Positions 1-7,274 of a stretch of 18,112 nt of DNA are shown here, in pieces. The notes under the pieces were generated by a model. It saw only the letters and a list, made by a program, of their open reading frames with translations. It was not told the origin of the DNA and ran no database searches. The stretch covers positions 1 through 18,112 of the forward strand of contig JACMJP010000024.1 of NCBI GenBank assembly GCA_014380545.1. The letters are read 5' to 3'. Source of the DNA: Chitinophagales bacterium (GTDB lineage Bacteria; Bacteroidota; Bacteroidia; Chitinophagales; BACL12). How positions within the stretch are numbered: the stretch's first letter is position 1; every line of letters starts with the position of its first letter. Made by a program: the position numbers and the translations under genes.

Positions 1-93
1 TCAACCCCCCGATTCTCTGGAGAAGGCTTCCTGCTGGCAAACTATTTATTAAATGATAAATCTAAGATATGCTCTTTCATACCCTTTTTTTGT
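1..93 (+). other. unresolved window edge, probable 3' end of an upstream gene
   Basis: All three forward frames are open at base 1. One closes with TAA at 50-52, one with TGA at 54-56, and the third runs without a stop into the EnvC-like gene. One of the first two is probably the C-terminus of an upstream gene (15 to 17 residues visible), but so few codons do not show which. The peptide tails do not match anything I recognise. Confidence 0.3.
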
Positions 94-1479
94 TTGAGAA
101 ATTTTTTTAACGGTAATTTAACTCCCGCAATATTAATTTTTATTTCCATTTTATTGATTCCGCAAAAAGAAGCATCTGCACAAGCAGATAAAAAGACTTT
201 ACAAAACAAATATGAAAAATTGCAGGATGAAATTAAAGACACGGAAGATATTTTGAGTGATACAAAAAAGAAAAAACAAAACTCTATCAATGAAGTAAAA
301 CTCATTAAAAGAAAAATTGAAATGCGGGAAGAAATGATAAAGAATATTTCTCAGCAGGTGAGTGCGGCTCAAAACGAAATGCAGGAAACACAGCAGCAGA
401 TTAACAGTATGGAAAAAGACCTCGGCAGGCTAAAAGATGAATATGCAAAAATGATTTACTACGCCTATGTAAATGAAAGCGATTATCAGCCCATACATTT
501 TATTCTGGCTTCAAAAAGTTTAAGTGATGCCATTCATGAAATTGAATATGTGCGTTCCTACACAAGCCATCGCAAACAACAATTAACTGTTATAGCAGAC
601 ACCCAAAAAGAATTAGTGGAAAATGCAGCTAAACTCGCCAGCGATAAGGTGGAAAAGGAAAACTTACTGGGCAAAGAAAAGGAACAGAAAAATAAACTTA
701 CTGAAGAAAAATCAGAAAAAGATAATACATTAAAGAACCTGCAGGGAAAAGAAAAAGAGCTGGCAGTACAAATTGACAAAAAGAAAAAAGATGCAAAAGA
801 TGTAAATAAAAAAATACAAAATATTATTTCGGAAGAAATAAAGAAAGAAAAAGAAAAAGCGGAAGCAGAAGCAAAAAAGAAAAAGGAAGCAGAAAAGGCG
901 CTTGCAGAAAAAAAAGCTGCTGAGAAAAAAACAACCAAAGAAACAAAGTCCACAGAAACAAAAACTACTGCAGAGAAAAAAACAGAAACTGTATCAACAG
1001 AAAAGAAAACAACATCAACAGAAAAAGTAAACTCCAATTTAACGCCAGAAGCTGCACTTGCATCAAAAAATTTTGAAGGCAATAAAGGAAAGCTTCCCTG
1101 GCCCGTTGAGCGGGGAAGCATTACGGAAAGATTCGGCACACATGAGCACCCGGTATTAAACGGGGTGATGATAGAAAACAACGGCATTGATATTACTACC
1201 ACGGAAGGCGCTTCTGTGCGCAGCATTTTTGAAGGCGAAGTTGTAAATGTAATTTTTAATCCATCATTTCAAAAAGGCGTTATCATTAAACATGGAAATT
1301 ATTATACTGTATACACCCACATGAATGAGGTTACAGTTTCAGCAGGGCAGAAAATTTCCACGAAACAAAAAATAGGGACAGCATTTACGGATGATGAGGA
1401 AGGAAAAACTGAAGTGCATCTTGAGATCTGGAAAGGAACTGTATTGATGGATCCGGTTGGATGGATTTCGAAATTATAA
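94..1479 (+). CDS. EnvC-like murein hydrolase activator (coiled coil plus degenerate M23/LytM domain)
   Basis: This is a predicted periplasmic protein of 461 residues. It has an N-terminal signal-like hydrophobic segment (about residues 9-30, ending ASAQ), then long coiled-coil helices (about 30-250). A Lys/Ala/Glu/Thr-rich linker follows (about 250-320), and the C-terminal LytM/M23 domain spans about 335-461. Active M23 peptidases bind zinc through HxxxD and HxH. Here the first His is Asn362 (Asp366 kept), and the first His of HxH is Glu440 (His442 kept); His409 remains in the middle motif. This loss is typical of EnvC/NlpD-type proteins, which activate cell-wall amidases instead of cutting peptidoglycan themselves, so I infer that role. 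The start is TTG, chosen because it puts the signal peptide at the N-terminus. The frame is open back to base 1, so a longer form cannot be excluded. tatA follows after 60 bases. Confidence 0.88.
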   Translation: MRNFFNGNLTPAILIFISILLIPQKEASAQADKKTLQNKYEKLQDEIKDTEDILSDTKKKKQNSINEVKLIKRKIEMREEMIKNISQQVSAAQNEMQETQQQINSMEKDLGRLKDEYAKMIYYAYVNESDYQPIHFILASKSLSDAIHEIEYVRSYTSHRKQQLTVIADTQKELVENAAKLASDKVEKENLLGKEKEQKNKLTEEKSEKDNTLKNLQGKEKELAVQIDKKKKDAKDVNKKIQNIISEEIKKEKEKAEAEAKKKKEAEKALAEKKAAEKKTTKETKSTETKTTAEKKTETVSTEKKTTSTEKVNSNLTPEAALASKNFEGNKGKLPWPVERGSITERFGTHEHPVLNGVMIENNGIDITTTEGASVRSIFEGEVVNVIFNPSFQKGVIIKHGNYYTVYTHMNEVTVSAGQKISTKQKIGTAFTDDEEGKTEVHLEIWKGTVLMDPVGWISKL

Positions 1480-1490
1480 ATTAATGTATT

Positions 1491-1521
1491 ACTGAAACGC
1501 CATGTAAATCTTCTAACTTTA
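1491..1521 (+). promoter_or_regulatory. possible promoter for tatA-gatA
   Basis: TAACTTTA at 1514-1521 resembles the Bacteroidota -7 element TAnnTTTG with the last G replaced. An ACTG at 1491-1494 lies 19 bases upstream, in the place of the -33 TTTG box. The tatA start codon is 18 bases further on. The -33 match is weak, so readthrough from the EnvC-like gene is equally possible. Confidence 0.3.
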
Positions 1522-1539
1522 CAGTCTAATTCAAATCAA

Positions 1540-1755
1540 ATGAATACAGTATTCTTAATTGGCTTACCAAGCCGCATGGAATGGATCATAATTATACTAG
1601 CAATCCTACTTTTATTTGGAGGAAAAAAAATCCCGGAACTCATGCGGGGAATTGGAAAAGGCATTCGTGAGTTTAACGATGCAAAGAACAATGTAAGCAA
1701 AGAGATCAGGGATGGCATGAGTGACGACGTAAAGAAAACTGAAGAAAACAAGTAA
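1540..1755 (+). CDS. tatA: Sec-independent protein translocase subunit TatA/TatE
   Basis: This 71-residue protein has the TatA layout: a short periplasmic N-terminus, one membrane helix (about residues 14-25), the hinge motif LLFGGKKIPEL, an amphipathic helix (about 33-50) and a charged Lys/Glu/Asp tail. TatA oligomers form the passage for folded twin-arginine substrates across the inner membrane, together with TatC. No tatC lies in this window. Met13 could also start translation. I prefer Met1 because the extra residues resemble the N-terminus of TatA proteins in this phylum. gatA begins 9 bases after the stop, so the two genes are almost certainly co-transcribed although their jobs are unrelated. 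Confidence 0.93.
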   Translation: MNTVFLIGLPSRMEWIIIILAILLLFGGKKIPELMRGIGKGIREFNDAKNNVSKEIRDGMSDDVKKTEENK

Positions 1756-1764
1756 TAGCCTTCA

Positions 1765-3201
1765 ATGTCTTTTGAGTTCAGTTCTATTTTGCAGATGCAG
1801 GAAGATGTGCGTTTAGGAAAAATTTCCTGCCGTGATATTGTATCCCATTACATTGCGGTAATTGAAACCAAAAAACACCTCAATGTTTTTCTGGAAGTAT
1901 TTGCAGAAGAAGCCTTTCAAAAAGCTGAGGCAACAGATAATAAAATTAAATCAAGCGAGAAAACCGGGAAACTTTTCGGATGTGTAGTTGCTCTTAAAGA
2001 TGTAATCTCTATTAAGGGAAAAAATGTAACCGCATCCTCTCAAATTCTTAAAAATTTCACTTCATTATATAATGCAACTGTAGTAGAAAGATTGCTCGCA
2101 GAAGATGCGATCATAATAGGCAGAACAAACTGCGATGAATTTGCTATGGGCAGCAGTAACGAAAATTCTTCGTTTGGAAATGTGCTCAATGATTTGGATA
2201 ATACCAAAGTGCCCGGAGGCTCCTCTGGTGGAAGTGCTGTAGCGGTGCAGGCAGGCATGTGTATGGTAAGTTTGGGCACAGATACAGGCGGCAGCATCCG
2301 TCAGCCTGCATCCTTTTGCGGTGTTATTGGAATGAAGCCCACTTACGGCAGGGTTTCAAGATACGGAGTCATTGCTTATGCATCCTCTTTTGATCAGGTA
2401 GGTCCTTTCGCAAAAACAGCAGATGACGCAGCACTCATTCTCGAGGTAATTGCCGGAAAAGATGAGCATGATGCCACAACATCAATTCTCCCTGTTGAAG
2501 AATATTCAAAAGAAATTCGAAATCAAAAATCCGCAATCAAATATAAATTCGCATACTATCCGCAGGCTATAGGTCATGAAAAAGTTGATCCTGAAATAAG
2601 AGAAGCAATTTATAACACAATAGAAAAATTAAAAGCAGACGGACATTCCGTTGAAGCAAAAGATTTTAAATATTTAGATTATCTGGTTCCTGTGTATTAT
2701 GTGCTCACTACGGCAGAAGCGTCCTCTAATTTATCAAGATATGCAGGAATACATTATGGCTATCGTGACAAAGGTGCTACAGAAATGGAAGATGTAATTC
2801 GGAATTCAAGGAGTAAAGGGTTTGGAAAAGAGGTGCAGCGGCGTATCATGTTGGGTACATTTGTTTTGAGTTCCGGTTACTACGATGCATATTACACACA
2901 TGCACAAAAAGTGAGACAGATAATCCGCAATGAAACAGAAAATATCTTATCACAATACGATTATATTATTCTTCCAACAACCCCCACTACTGCGTTCGGT
3001 ATAGGTCAAATTAAAGACCCTATAGAAATGTATCTTGCAGATATCTTTACAGTTCAGGCACCTATTACCGGCAACCCAGCCATCTCTGTACCTTTATTTA
3101 GACATAGCAATGGGATGCCTTTCGGGCTTCAGATAATAGGTAAACGATACAAAGAGAAAGAGTTACTTTCAGTGACAAAACTCTTACAACAAGGCTATTG
3201 A
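1765..3201 (+). CDS. gatA: Asp-tRNA(Asn)/Glu-tRNA(Gln) amidotransferase subunit A
   Basis: GatA is the glutaminase subunit of the cytoplasmic GatCAB complex. It releases ammonia from glutamine, which GatB uses to convert misacylated Glu-tRNA(Gln) or Asp-tRNA(Asn) to the amide form. The 478-residue length is normal for the family. The amidase signature is intact: GGSSGGSA at residues 151-158 and GTDTGGSIRQ at 171-180. The expected Ser-cisSer-Lys triad is Lys78, Ser177 and Ser153. The motif KPTYGRVSRYG follows at 191-201. gatB and gatC are not in the window, which is common because the subunits are often scattered in this phylum. It is tightly coupled to tatA, and its stop codon overlaps the promoter of the next gene. 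Confidence 0.96.
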   Translation: MSFEFSSILQMQEDVRLGKISCRDIVSHYIAVIETKKHLNVFLEVFAEEAFQKAEATDNKIKSSEKTGKLFGCVVALKDVISIKGKNVTASSQILKNFTSLYNATVVERLLAEDAIIIGRTNCDEFAMGSSNENSSFGNVLNDLDNTKVPGGSSGGSAVAVQAGMCMVSLGTDTGGSIRQPASFCGVIGMKPTYGRVSRYGVIAYASSFDQVGPFAKTADDAALILEVIAGKDEHDATTSILPVEEYSKEIRNQKSAIKYKFAYYPQAIGHEKVDPEIREAIYNTIEKLKADGHSVEAKDFKYLDYLVPVYYVLTTAEASSNLSRYAGIHYGYRDKGATEMEDVIRNSRSKGFGKEVQRRIMLGTFVLSSGYYDAYYTHAQKVRQIIRNETENILSQYDYIILPTTPTTAFGIGQIKDPIEMYLADIFTVQAPITGNPAISVPLFRHSNGMPFGLQIIGKRYKEKELLSVTKLLQQGY

Positions 3202-3227
3202 CTTATAGTGTGGAAAAACTATATTTG
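3197..3227 (+). promoter_or_regulatory. Bacteroidota-type promoter for the lytic transglycosylase gene
   Basis: TATATTTG at 3220-3227 is a full match to the -7 consensus TAnnTTTG. ATTG at 3197-3200 lies 19 bases upstream, in the place of the -33 TTTG box. The -33 box overlaps the gatA stop codon at 3199-3201. Transcription would start near 3232-3235, leaving an AT-rich leader of about 70 bases before the start codon at 3302. Confidence 0.6.
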
Positions 3228-3301
3228 TATTCCCGCAAAATAAATGTTGGGGTTTTATAGTTTTAAGACGATTCAAAAAATTTTAAAAAAGTAGATTAAT
3301 A

Positions 3302-4891
3302 ATGCAGAAGATCAGAATTGCTTTTATGTGTGTAGCGATGGTGTCAGCATCCGCATTTGCACAAGTTTCCAATTCTCTCTCACAAGCTGGTGGAGAATAC
3401 GCTCTCAATCAAACAGATCCGTCTGTTGATATGATGGATAATTTACTCATTGAACTATACTCAACAAACCCCGCATGGAAGTTTGAAGAAAAAGATTATA
3501 GTTTATACGGATATGCAGAAACAGATACACCTAAATTCAGCAATGAAGTTTATAAAGAAAGAGTCGAAAAACTTGCAGGTTTATCGGAAATGCCTTACGA
3601 ATATAATGACCGTGCGCAGTCATTTATTAATTTATATGTAAATAAACGCAGAACGCAAATGAGAAATATGCTCGGTTTGAGTCAGCAATATTTTCCATTA
3701 TTCGAGCAGGAATTAGACAAAAGGGGAATGCCTATTGAATTAAAGTATTTATCTGTTATAGAATCAGCATTAAATACGAATGCAGTTTCAAAAGCGGGAG
3801 CTACAGGTTTATGGCAATTCATGTACGGAACAGGAAAATTGTACGGATTAAAAATAGATACTTATGTAGATGAACGCCGGGATCCGGTAATGGCAACCGA
3901 TGCGGCATTTGATTATTTGCAGGATTTGTACAAACTGTATGATGATTGGTTTCTTGCAATTGCAGCATACAACTGCGGACCAGGTAACGTAAATAAGGCA
4001 TTGCGCAAAGCAGGTGGAGGGAAACAAACTTTCTGGGATATTTACGAATATCTTCCTTCTGAAACAAGAGGATATGTTCCTGCATTCATCGGCGCAAGTT
4101 ATGCATTTCAATATCATAAGGAACATAATTTAAAGCCTGCGGAGTTTGGTTACAGATATGATATGGTTGACACAATTATGATCACAAAAAAAATGAAGCT
4201 GAGTGATCTTACAGTATTTCTTAATATGACTGAAGATGAAATTGCAATTTATAATCCCGCATTAAAAACAAAAACAATTCCCGGTTATCCATATCCTTAC
4301 CCGTTAAGATTGCCGATGAAAAATGTTGCATTGTTTTTTGCAAATGAAGAAAACTTATATGCAAGCTTAAATTCACCTGTACAAAAAGAAAGTAATAATA
4401 CACTTGTGAGTACAACCACTACTTCACAAAGTAATACTGCTACAAACACTACAGGAGTTGATATTGATCCGAATGAACCTGTAAAAATCACATACTCTGT
4501 GAAGAAGGGTGATAATATGGGTTATATATCCGATTGGTTTGACTGCACAGTTACTGATATTAAAAAATGGAATAATTTAAAATCAACGAAAATTATTCCA
4601 GGGCAGAAATTAAAAATTGAAGTACCTGCAGGAAAAAAAGATCAGTATGCGGCTATTAATAGCATGACATTAAAGGAAAAACAAAACTTAACGGGTATTG
4701 CAATAGTTGGTCAGCCTGAAGAGAAAAAAGAAGAGCCTGTTGTAAGTTATTATACAGTTCGTTCAGGGGATACCTTGTGGAGCATTAGTAAAAAATATCC
4801 GGAAAATACTATTGAAGAACTGCGGGAATTAAATGATCTGAGCAAGAATGAAACATTAAAGGCAGGAGCAAAAATTAAAGTTGTAAAATAG
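3302..4891 (+). CDS. MltD-like lytic transglycosylase with LysM domains
   Basis: This is a secreted or periplasmic enzyme of 529 residues, predicted to cleave the MurNAc-GlcNAc bond of peptidoglycan and form 1,6-anhydroMurNAc ends. It has a signal peptide (residues 1-20, ending AFA before Gln21), an N-terminal helical region, and an SLT (family 1 transglycosylase) domain at about 128-245. The catalytic glutamate is Glu154 in VIESAL, supported by GLWQF at 169-173 and AAYNCGPGNV at 221-230. A degenerate LysM-like stretch lies near 299-338. Two clearer LysM peptidoglycan-binding repeats are at about 396-441 and 482-529, separated by Thr/Ser-rich and Glu/Lys-rich linkers. This is the architecture of MltD, although the gene cannot be named with certainty. 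It has its own promoter behind gatA and a strong terminator after it, so it is probably a single transcription unit. Confidence 0.93.
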   Translation: MQKIRIAFMCVAMVSASAFAQVSNSLSQAGGEYALNQTDPSVDMMDNLLIELYSTNPAWKFEEKDYSLYGYAETDTPKFSNEVYKERVEKLAGLSEMPYEYNDRAQSFINLYVNKRRTQMRNMLGLSQQYFPLFEQELDKRGMPIELKYLSVIESALNTNAVSKAGATGLWQFMYGTGKLYGLKIDTYVDERRDPVMATDAAFDYLQDLYKLYDDWFLAIAAYNCGPGNVNKALRKAGGGKQTFWDIYEYLPSETRGYVPAFIGASYAFQYHKEHNLKPAEFGYRYDMVDTIMITKKMKLSDLTVFLNMTEDEIAIYNPALKTKTIPGYPYPYPLRLPMKNVALFFANEENLYASLNSPVQKESNNTLVSTTTTSQSNTATNTTGVDIDPNEPVKITYSVKKGDNMGYISDWFDCTVTDIKKWNNLKSTKIIPGQKLKIEVPAGKKDQYAAINSMTLKEKQNLTGIAIVGQPEEKKEEPVVSYYTVRSGDTLWSISKKYPENTIEELRELNDLSKNETLKAGAKIKVVK

Positions 4892-4917
4892 TTTTTAAAG
4901 AATTTTAACGATACTCT

Positions 4918-4956
4918 AAATCAGTCGCTTAGTTTACGGGCGGCTGATTTTTTTTT
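4918..4956 (+). terminator. rho-independent terminator after the lytic transglycosylase gene
   Basis: An 11-bp stem pairs 4918-4928 with 4940-4950, with one G-T wobble and an 11-base loop. The right arm runs straight into a tract of T residues. It lies 27 bases after the stop codon. Confidence 0.85.
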
Positions 4957-5015
4957 ATTCAGATTATATGCTTTAATTTTATACAGCAGTTTTCTCCTTA
5001 AACATTGCACTGCAG

Positions 5016-5033
5016 AACTGTTATAACTGTTAT
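5016..5033 (+). repeat. tandem 9-bp duplication before the repeat-protein gene
   Basis: AACTGTTAT occurs twice head to tail at 5016-5024 and 5025-5033, ending 9 bases before the start codon at 5043. The junction contains the palindrome GTTATAAC. It would lie in the leader or core promoter. It may be chance in AT-rich DNA. Confidence 0.4.
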
Positions 5034-5042
5034 GAAACCGAA

Positions 5043-7268
5043 ATGAAAAAAATACTTTTCATATTTCTTGTCCTCTTCACATCAAAAATTTTTGCACAGG
5101 ATATTTGTCATGCTGATGGTAATGTAATTATTTTCTCCAATTATGAAGGTGGACATTTAACTATTGATATTGATGAAGATATTACCGATCTTAAAATAGG
5201 GATTTGCACTTATCATGCAGCAGATGTAACGTTTACAGGAACCTATGTTGCGAACATTACTGAAGTAATTTATGCCGGGTTCGATCAGATTGCGGATGGG
5301 TGCGGGGCAACAATTGATGAAACAATTTTTACAGGTGTTGATCCTTCAATCGTAACAAAATATGATGCAATAAACGGCAACATAGCAATTACAAATTATC
5401 TCGGAGATGAATTATTCGGATCACCGATTGTAAATTGTATGGTTGGGGCTGAAGGGTGTAGTGAAACTGCAAGCGGAGGCGGAAATGCTTCACCACAAAT
5501 TGTACAATTCTTTTTGGCAGAGTTTGGCGCAGGCTCAATTTTATACTCTCACTGGACAGATTATTCCTGTTTTCCAATAACGACATTTTATGCAAGCGAA
5601 GGAGGAAATTGTTGTTTTGAGGATGCGGTAACTCCTGAAAACCCTATTTATGATGAGGGCGGAATAACATATGATTTTATTGAAGAAGATACAATCATGC
5701 TTTGCGACAGTTTATCAATCACTTTCGATATTTCTTTTTATACCGTTGTGTGGGGAGATCCTGAATGGAGTACAGGTGATGTAGGTTATACAACAACTGT
5801 TACAGACCCGGGAACCTATACTGTTTCAGTTTCTGATTACTGCCATTACGACCCGTTTTATTTAACTGATACAATTGTTGTTGAACCATGTTCATTTACT
5901 ACAATTATTGATACTTCAATTTGTGATGGTGATAATTATATTCTACCCGATGGAATTATTGTTACGGATGCCGGAACATATGAAACAATTTTAATTGCAG
6001 TTGACGGAACCGATAGTATTATTATAACAAACATTTTAATTAATCCGATATATTCAATTACTGTTGATGATTTTCTTTGCCTTGGCGATTCCTATATTTT
6101 ACCGGATGGTGTGCTTACTGTTTCTCCAGGAACATATTATTCATATTTAATTACCATAGCAGGTTGCGATAGCTTAATAATTACAAATTTAACATGGGCA
6201 TATGATGCTGCAGTTTCTGTTTCTGATTCATTTTGTGTTGGTGGAAATTATATTTTGCCGGATGGAACCGCAACTGACACTACAGGAATTTATGTCGTTA
6301 CAATTCTAACTTTTGCAGGATGTGATAGTGTAATTACTCTTACATTATCAAATACAATTTTACCAGTTGTAAATATTGATACTTCAATTTGTATTGGTGA
6401 ATTTTATACACTTCCTGATGGCGATATAACAACAGTTTCAGGAACCTATTTTGATACTGTTGCAATTACCGGGGAATGTGATACTATATATATTACCAAT
6501 CTTTCTATTAGCCCGCCGCCCTTAGTTTTATTTAATTTACCTGTTGGTGTTTGTTTGAATGAAGTGTACGAATTAACTGCAGAACCTCCTGGTGGAATTT
6601 TCAGCGGCGCAGGGGTGTCAGGAAATTATTTTTATGCAGATGCTGCAGGACTTGGCGGACCTTATGAAATTATTTATGAATATACGGATGCAAACGGGTG
6701 TACAATAACGGCTGTAGATAATATTTCTGTTTTTCAAAATTACATTGAGTTGGGGCCGGATATTTATATTGATCAGGGCGAAAGCACATTTATTGATGGA
6801 TTTACTTATGGTATTTCTGTTTCCTGGAATCCCACAACAACAATGAGTTGCGACACTTGTATCCAAACAAACGTAGCGCCTTTGCAAACCACAACATATA
6901 CTGCAACTTCAGTTGATATTTATGGATGCATAGCAGTGGATTCAATTACAATATATGTAAACGATGATCCTGTTGATCTCATTTTTATTCCCAATACATT
7001 TACACCAAACGGCGATGGATTAAACGATTATTTTTTAGCATACGGGCCTGATGTTATAGGAATAAAAAATATGCGCATTTATGATCGTTGGGGCGAATTA
7101 TTATTTGAAGCAAATGATATTGATATAACAGATCCTGAAAGTGGCTGGGATGGAACTGCAAGAGGAGGCTACCAATTAACGGATGGAGTTTATGCTTATA
7201 TAATGATAATTCAATTACGTTTTGGTGTTGAGACTACAAGAGGTGGGAATGTAATGATGGTGCGGTGA
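5043..7268 (+). CDS. secreted repeat protein with C-terminal CHU_C (type IX, type B) sorting domain
   Basis: This 741-residue protein has a signal peptide (residues 1-19, ending IFAQ). Its N-terminal region (about 20-285) is acidic and Cys-containing, and I do not recognise it. Four tandem 52-residue repeats follow at 289-496, each with a Cys and a YILPDG-like core. A beta-rich, probably Ig/PKD-like, stretch spans about 500-640. The C-terminal CHU_C domain (about 643-741) carries PNTFTPNGDGLND, YDRWGELLFE and GWDGTARGG. CHU_C domains direct proteins through the type IX secretion system of gliding and related Bacteroidota. I therefore infer a cell-surface or released adhesin-like product. No enzyme motif is visible. 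The gene ends 6 bases before the convergent flippase gene. Its own promoter is not clear; the 150 bases upstream hold the previous terminator and a small tandem repeat. Confidence 0.9.
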   Translation: MKKILFIFLVLFTSKIFAQDICHADGNVIIFSNYEGGHLTIDIDEDITDLKIGICTYHAADVTFTGTYVANITEVIYAGFDQIADGCGATIDETIFTGVDPSIVTKYDAINGNIAITNYLGDELFGSPIVNCMVGAEGCSETASGGGNASPQIVQFFLAEFGAGSILYSHWTDYSCFPITTFYASEGGNCCFEDAVTPENPIYDEGGITYDFIEEDTIMLCDSLSITFDISFYTVVWGDPEWSTGDVGYTTTVTDPGTYTVSVSDYCHYDPFYLTDTIVVEPCSFTTIIDTSICDGDNYILPDGIIVTDAGTYETILIAVDGTDSIIITNILINPIYSITVDDFLCLGDSYILPDGVLTVSPGTYYSYLITIAGCDSLIITNLTWAYDAAVSVSDSFCVGGNYILPDGTATDTTGIYVVTILTFAGCDSVITLTLSNTILPVVNIDTSICIGEFYTLPDGDITTVSGTYFDTVAITGECDTIYITNLSISPPPLVLFNLPVGVCLNEVYELTAEPPGGIFSGAGVSGNYFYADAAGLGGPYEIIYEYTDANGCTITAVDNISVFQNYIELGPDIYIDQGESTFIDGFTYGISVSWNPTTTMSCDTCIQTNVAPLQTTTYTATSVDIYGCIAVDSITIYVNDDPVDLIFIPNTFTPNGDGLNDYFLAYGPDVIGIKNMRIYDRWGELLFEANDIDITDPESGWDGTARGGYQLTDGVYAYIMIIQLRFGVETTRGGNVMMVR
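5907..6530 (+). repeat. four tandem 156-bp (52-residue) coding repeats
   Basis: The repeats cover residues 289-340, 341-392, 393-444 and 445-496 of the secreted protein. The first Cys falls at 294, 346, 398 and 450, and the second conserved site at 323, 375, 427 and 479, so the spacing is exactly 52 each time. The second site is Cys in repeats 2 to 4 but Thr in repeat 1. The DNA has diverged, so this is an old protein-level repeat and not a recent duplication. Similar ICxGDxY...GTY...GCDSI repeats are widespread in surface proteins of this phylum. Confidence 0.85.
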
Positions 7269-7274
7269 GATGAA

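Noticed and set aside
558..1226. Long - strand open frame of 222 codons opposite the EnvC-like gene
   Set aside because: It is the antisense of a Lys/Glu/Ala/Thr-rich coiled coil, which yields a Phe/Ser-rich low-complexity translation. The + strand gene has a clear domain structure.
4994..5009. TTGCA at 5005-5009 as the -12 box of a sigma-54 promoter for the 741-residue protein
   Set aside because: There is no GG at the required distance upstream, so the -24 half is absent.
5005..5009. Possible short dispersed DNA repeats shared by the two CHU_C genes
   Set aside because: The similarity between the two genes is at the level of conserved sorting-domain residues. I saw no long identical DNA stretches that would indicate recent exchange.
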